Under the pieces are notes generated by a model that was not told where the DNA came from, searched no databases, and was given only the letters and a program-made list of their open reading frames with translations. A program made the translations under genes and the position numbers. A stretch of DNA of 64,000 bases from Rathayibacter sp. VKM Ac-2856 (lineage in GTDB: Bacteria; Actinomycetota; Actinomycetes; Actinomycetales; Microbacteriaceae): positions 347,806-411,805 of the forward strand of contig NZ_JABMLF010000006.1 in the NCBI RefSeq assembly GCF_013205055.1. The letters run 5' to 3'. Every line of letters begins with the position of its first letter. Position 1 is the stretch's first letter. This document shows, in pieces, positions 61,361 to 64,000 of the stretch.

Positions 61361-63065
61361 GGGACACGTCCGATCCGCGCGAGCCGCGCAGGAAGTCGAG
61401 GTCGGCGCCGGTGTCGGCCTGGAGGACGTGGTCGACGTAGAGGCGCTCCCAGCCGCTGCGCGGGTTCGCATACGCCTGCACGGTCTGCTCGTCGGGGGTC
61501 CGGGCGGCGAGCTCCTCCGTCGGCACCTCGAGGTCGAGGCGCCCGGCGCGGACATCGAGGAGGATGCTGTCCCCGGTGCGCACCAGTGCCAGCGGACCAC
61601 CCGCGGCGGCCTCCGGCGTGACGTGGAGGACGACGGTGCCGTACGCGGTGCCGCTCATCCGGCCGTCGCAGATGCGGACCATGTCGCGGACACCGCGCTC
61701 GAGCAGCTTCTTCGGCAGCGGCATGTTCGACACCTCGGGCATCCCGGGGTAGCCCTTCGGGCCGCAGCCGCGGAGCACCATGATCGAGTTCTCGTCGATG
61801 TCGAGATCCGGGTCGTCGATGCGAGCGTGGAAGTCCTCGATGCTGTGGAACACGACCGCGGGACCACGGTGCTTCAGCAGGTGGGGGGAGGCGGCGGCGG
61901 GTTTGATGATGGCGCCTCCAGGCGCGAGGCTCCCGCGCAGGACCGAGATGCCCGCGCGCGGGATCAGCGGGGCGTCGCGGGGCATGATCACGTCCGCGTC
62001 CCAGACAGTGGCGTCGTCGAGGTAGTCCACGAGAGGCTGGCCGGTGATGGTCAGCGCGTCGGGATCGAGGAGGTCCTTCACCTGGCGGAGCACGGCGAGG
62101 AACCCGCCCGCCCGGTGGAAATCGTCCATGAGGTAGCGTCCCGCCGGCTGCAGATTGACGAGCAGCGGCACATCGGCGCCGATGCGGTCGAAGTCGTCGA
62201 TGGTGAGGTCGATGCCGAGTCGCCCGGCGATCGCGAGCAGGTGGACGACCGCGTTAGTCGATCCGCCGATCGCCGCGAGGGCCACGATCGCGTTGTGGAA
62301 GCTGGCCTTGGTCAGGAACGTGCTCGGGCGGCGGTCCTGGCGGACGAGCTCGACGGCGAGGCGCCCGGTCTCGTGCGCGGCCTCGAGCAGTCGGCTGTCG
62401 GGAGCAGGGGTGCCCGCGAGGCCCGGCAGGATCGTGCCGAGCGCCTCGGCCACGAGCGCCATCGTCGACGCGGTGCCCATCGTGTTGCAGTGGCCCTTGC
62501 TGCGGATCATCGACGACTCGGACTTCAGGAAGTCCTTCTGCCCCAGCTCTCCGGCGCGCACCTCCTCGCTCAGCCGCCAGACGTCCGTGCCGCAGCCCAG
62601 GTCCTGGCCTCGGAACGTCCCGGTGATCATCGGGCCGCCCGGCACCACGACAGCGGGGAGGTCGACGGAGGCCGCCGCCATGAGAAGGGACGGGATCGTC
62701 TTGTCGCAGCCGCCGAGGAGGACGACGCCGTCGATGGGGTTCGCGCGGAGCATCTCCTCCGTCGCCATGGCCGCCATGTTCCGCCACAGCATCGCGGTGG
62801 GGCGCACCTGGGTCTCGCCGAGAGAGACGACCGGCAGGTTGAGGGGGATCCCACCCGCCTCGTACACGCCGTTCTTCACCGCCTGCGCGACCTCGTCGAG
62901 GTGGGAGTTGCACGGGGTCAGATCCGACGCGGTGTTGGCGATCGCGATCTGCGGGCGGCCCTCGAAGGCACTGGACGGCGCTCCCCGTCGCATCCACGCG
63001 CGGTGGATGTACGCGTTCCGGTCGTCGCCGCTGTACCACTCGGAGCTTCGGAGGTGAGACGCCAT
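61347..63065 (-). CDS. IlvD/Edd-family dehydratase (sugar-acid type)
   Basis: A 572-residue Fe-S dehydratase. Cluster and active-site segments are NTASDLTPCNSHLDEVA, GVVLLGGCDKTIPSLLMA, GHCNTMGTASTMAL, and the C-terminal MVRICDGRMSGTAYG. Conserved AIGGSTNAVVHLLAI is in the middle. Length and sequence are closer to L-arabonate, D-xylonate and L-rhamnonate-type dehydratases than to dihydroxyacid dehydratase of valine synthesis, because the N-terminus (LRSSEWYSGDDRNAYIHRAWM) is that of the sugar-acid group. It makes a 2-keto-3-deoxy acid. It is first in an operon with the FAD/Fe-S dehydrogenase. A dyad lies 13-41 nt upstream. Confidence 0.88.
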   Translation of the reverse strand: MASHLRSSEWYSGDDRNAYIHRAWMRRGAPSSAFEGRPQIAIANTASDLTPCNSHLDEVAQAVKNGVYEAGGIPLNLPVVSLGETQVRPTAMLWRNMAAMATEEMLRANPIDGVVLLGGCDKTIPSLLMAAASVDLPAVVVPGGPMITGTFRGQDLGCGTDVWRLSEEVRAGELGQKDFLKSESSMIRSKGHCNTMGTASTMALVAEALGTILPGLAGTPAPDSRLLEAAHETGRLAVELVRQDRRPSTFLTKASFHNAIVALAAIGGSTNAVVHLLAIAGRLGIDLTIDDFDRIGADVPLLVNLQPAGRYLMDDFHRAGGFLAVLRQVKDLLDPDALTITGQPLVDYLDDATVWDADVIMPRDAPLIPRAGISVLRGSLAPGGAIIKPAAASPHLLKHRGPAVVFHSIEDFHARIDDPDLDIDENSIMVLRGCGPKGYPGMPEVSNMPLPKKLLERGVRDMVRICDGRMSGTAYGTVVLHVTPEAAAGGPLALVRTGDSILLDVRAGRLDLEVPTEELAARTPDEQTVQAYANPRSGWERLYVDHVLQADTGADLDFLRGSRGSDVSRESH

Positions 63066-63077
63066 TGCTTTGCCAAC

Positions 63078-63106
63078 TTTCGGAATGACTGTTTAGCAGT
63101 TCGAAA
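63078..63106. promoter_or_regulatory. Nested dyad upstream of the dehydratase operon
   Basis: ACTG-TTTAG-CAGT (63088-63100) lies inside TTTCG (63078-63082) and CGAAA (63102-63106). It is 13 nt before the dehydratase start in an AT-rich patch and is probably a repressor site overlapping the promoter. Confidence 0.5.
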
Positions 63107-63224
63107 CTAGGGCTAGCATAGCCCCGCACCCGAGCGGAGCGCCGGTCGACCCGGGAATCCCACTCCGCAGCTCGTCCGACTCATCCGCCTCGCTGCGCCG
63201 TGGTGCCGGCGGCGGAGCCAGGGA

Positions 63225-64000
63225 GTCTCCGGCGATCCGCTCAAGGACGACTACACCGAGATCGCCACGGGCGGCTTCCCGTTCTGGGACCCCACCTGTT
63301 CCAGGACGACGACGGGAGGACGTACCTCCACTGGGGCTGCTCGAGCCGGGCGCCTGTGCGCGGGAGGGACGTCGACCCGTCGACCTTCGAGGGGAGGGGC
63401 GAGTGCCGGGATCTGATCTCGTCGGATGTGGGCCGGCGCGGATGGGATCGCAGGGGAGGGGGCTCCGTGCGGAAGACGTCACCGACCCTCGTCGATCGGA
63501 TCTCGGACGCGATCATCGGCGACGGTCCTTTCCTCGAGGGTGCGCGGATGACGCGGCACGGTGATCGGTACCACCTCCAGTACGCCGCCCCGGCCACCCA
63601 GAGCAGCGCCTAAGCGGACGGCGTCGTCGCGGCCTCGTCGCCGCTCGGGCCGTTCGAGGCCTCGCCGCACAATCCCTACTCCTCCAAGCCCGGTGGCTTC
63701 GTCACCGGGGCCGGCCACGGCAGCACGTTCCAGGACGTCCACGGCAACTGGTGGCACACCGCGGCGATGCGCATCTCGGTGAACCACGTCTTCGAGCGCC
63801 GGATCGGTCTGTTCCCCGCCGGCTTCGACGCCGACGGCGTCCTGTTCTGCAATCAGAACTTCGCGGACTACCCGATGGTGGTGCCCGACGGTCCGTTCGA
63901 CCCGTGGCGCGACGCGTTCGAGCTCCCGACCCTCACCGCAGGGCGGGACTACTGGGTCGCGGTGGACTCGTTCGGGGAGACGGGGATCACCGAGGGGGGG
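63225..64000 (+). pseudogene. Broken GH43-family glycosidase gene (runs off the right edge)
   Basis: GH43-like sequence is spread over two frames with a stop. GDPLKDDYTEIATGGFPFWDP is in frame 3 up to ~63293; one base is missing, and LFQDDDGRTYLHWGC continues in frame 2. Then GDGPFLEGARMTRHGDRYHLQYAAPATQSSA runs to a TAA at 63611-63613 (probably a former Tyr codon), and ADGVVAASSPLGPFEASPHN and KPGGFVTGAGHGSTFQDV follow in the same frame to the end of the window. The N-terminal half is missing. GH43 enzymes cleave arabinose or xylose side chains, so a side-chain activity has been lost here. Confidence 0.8.

Overview
The window is high-GC DNA with dense, overlapping genes, GTG and TTG starts and many leaderless-looking promoters. 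It encodes mycothiol ligase MshC, RbpA, PafB/PafC, TatA/TatC without TatB, and a HelY-type helicase, so it is a chromosomal piece of an actinobacterium. The gene content and the many 'CTCGATACGCCC..GGGCTACTCGATCAGCATG' intergenic palindromes fit Microbacteriaceae (a Rathayibacter-like genus). The family assignment is inference; the phylum is secure.

Layout. (1) 1-2751: a truncated ProB-like PUA protein, a small unknown protein, a SIMPL-domain protein and a luciferase-like flavin oxidoreductase. (2) 2752-9528: an accessory segment ending at a tRNA-Leu. It holds intergenic repeats, a frameshifted XRE/AbiEii-type nucleotidyltransferase pair, a GH2 beta-glycosidase, a chloramphenicol-phosphotransferase-like kinase, and an intact HTH/DUF6036 nucleotidyltransferase pair. 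(3) 9668-29527: conserved housekeeping genes (M20 peptidase, uppP, mshC, PAC2, HAD, trmI, FKBP lipoprotein, pafB-pafC, tatA-tatC, helY, lnt, rbpA, glycerophosphodiesterase, SPFH/NfeD, atypical SDR, AIM24). The Pup/proteasome genes usually found between trmI and pafB are absent. (4) 29618-64000: an accessory catabolic region that opens with a secreted protein lacking its signal peptide and closes with a broken GH43 gene.

The catabolic region has four parts. A Baeyer-Villiger monooxygenase fused to an alpha/beta-hydrolase, followed by an SDR, could oxidise an alcohol to a ketone and then an ester, and cleave it. An esterase- and glycosidase-rich locus (33984-51936) contains a TetR regulator, a SASA-type esterase, an SGNH hydrolase, an HSL-type hydrolase, a GH78 alpha-L-rhamnosidase, an MFS transporter and a second GH2 enzyme. 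Interspersed with these, and bracketing them, are four paralogous membrane-anchored alpha/beta-hydrolases. Each paralog is preceded by the same TAGAC-N3-GTCTA-type palindrome 30-65 nt before its start, so they look like one regulon. One paralog has lost the oxyanion-hole motif. Next comes a gluconeogenic operon ppsA-adenylate kinase-gapB, facing a ScfR/RamB-type regulator. Last are an IlvD/Edd-family sugar-acid dehydratase and an FAD/Fe-S dehydrogenase. Together the region looks built to strip acyl groups from rhamnose-containing glycosides, cleave and import the sugars, and send carbon to pyruvate/lactate and gluconeogenesis.

No CRISPR array, transposase, integrase or rRNA was seen.
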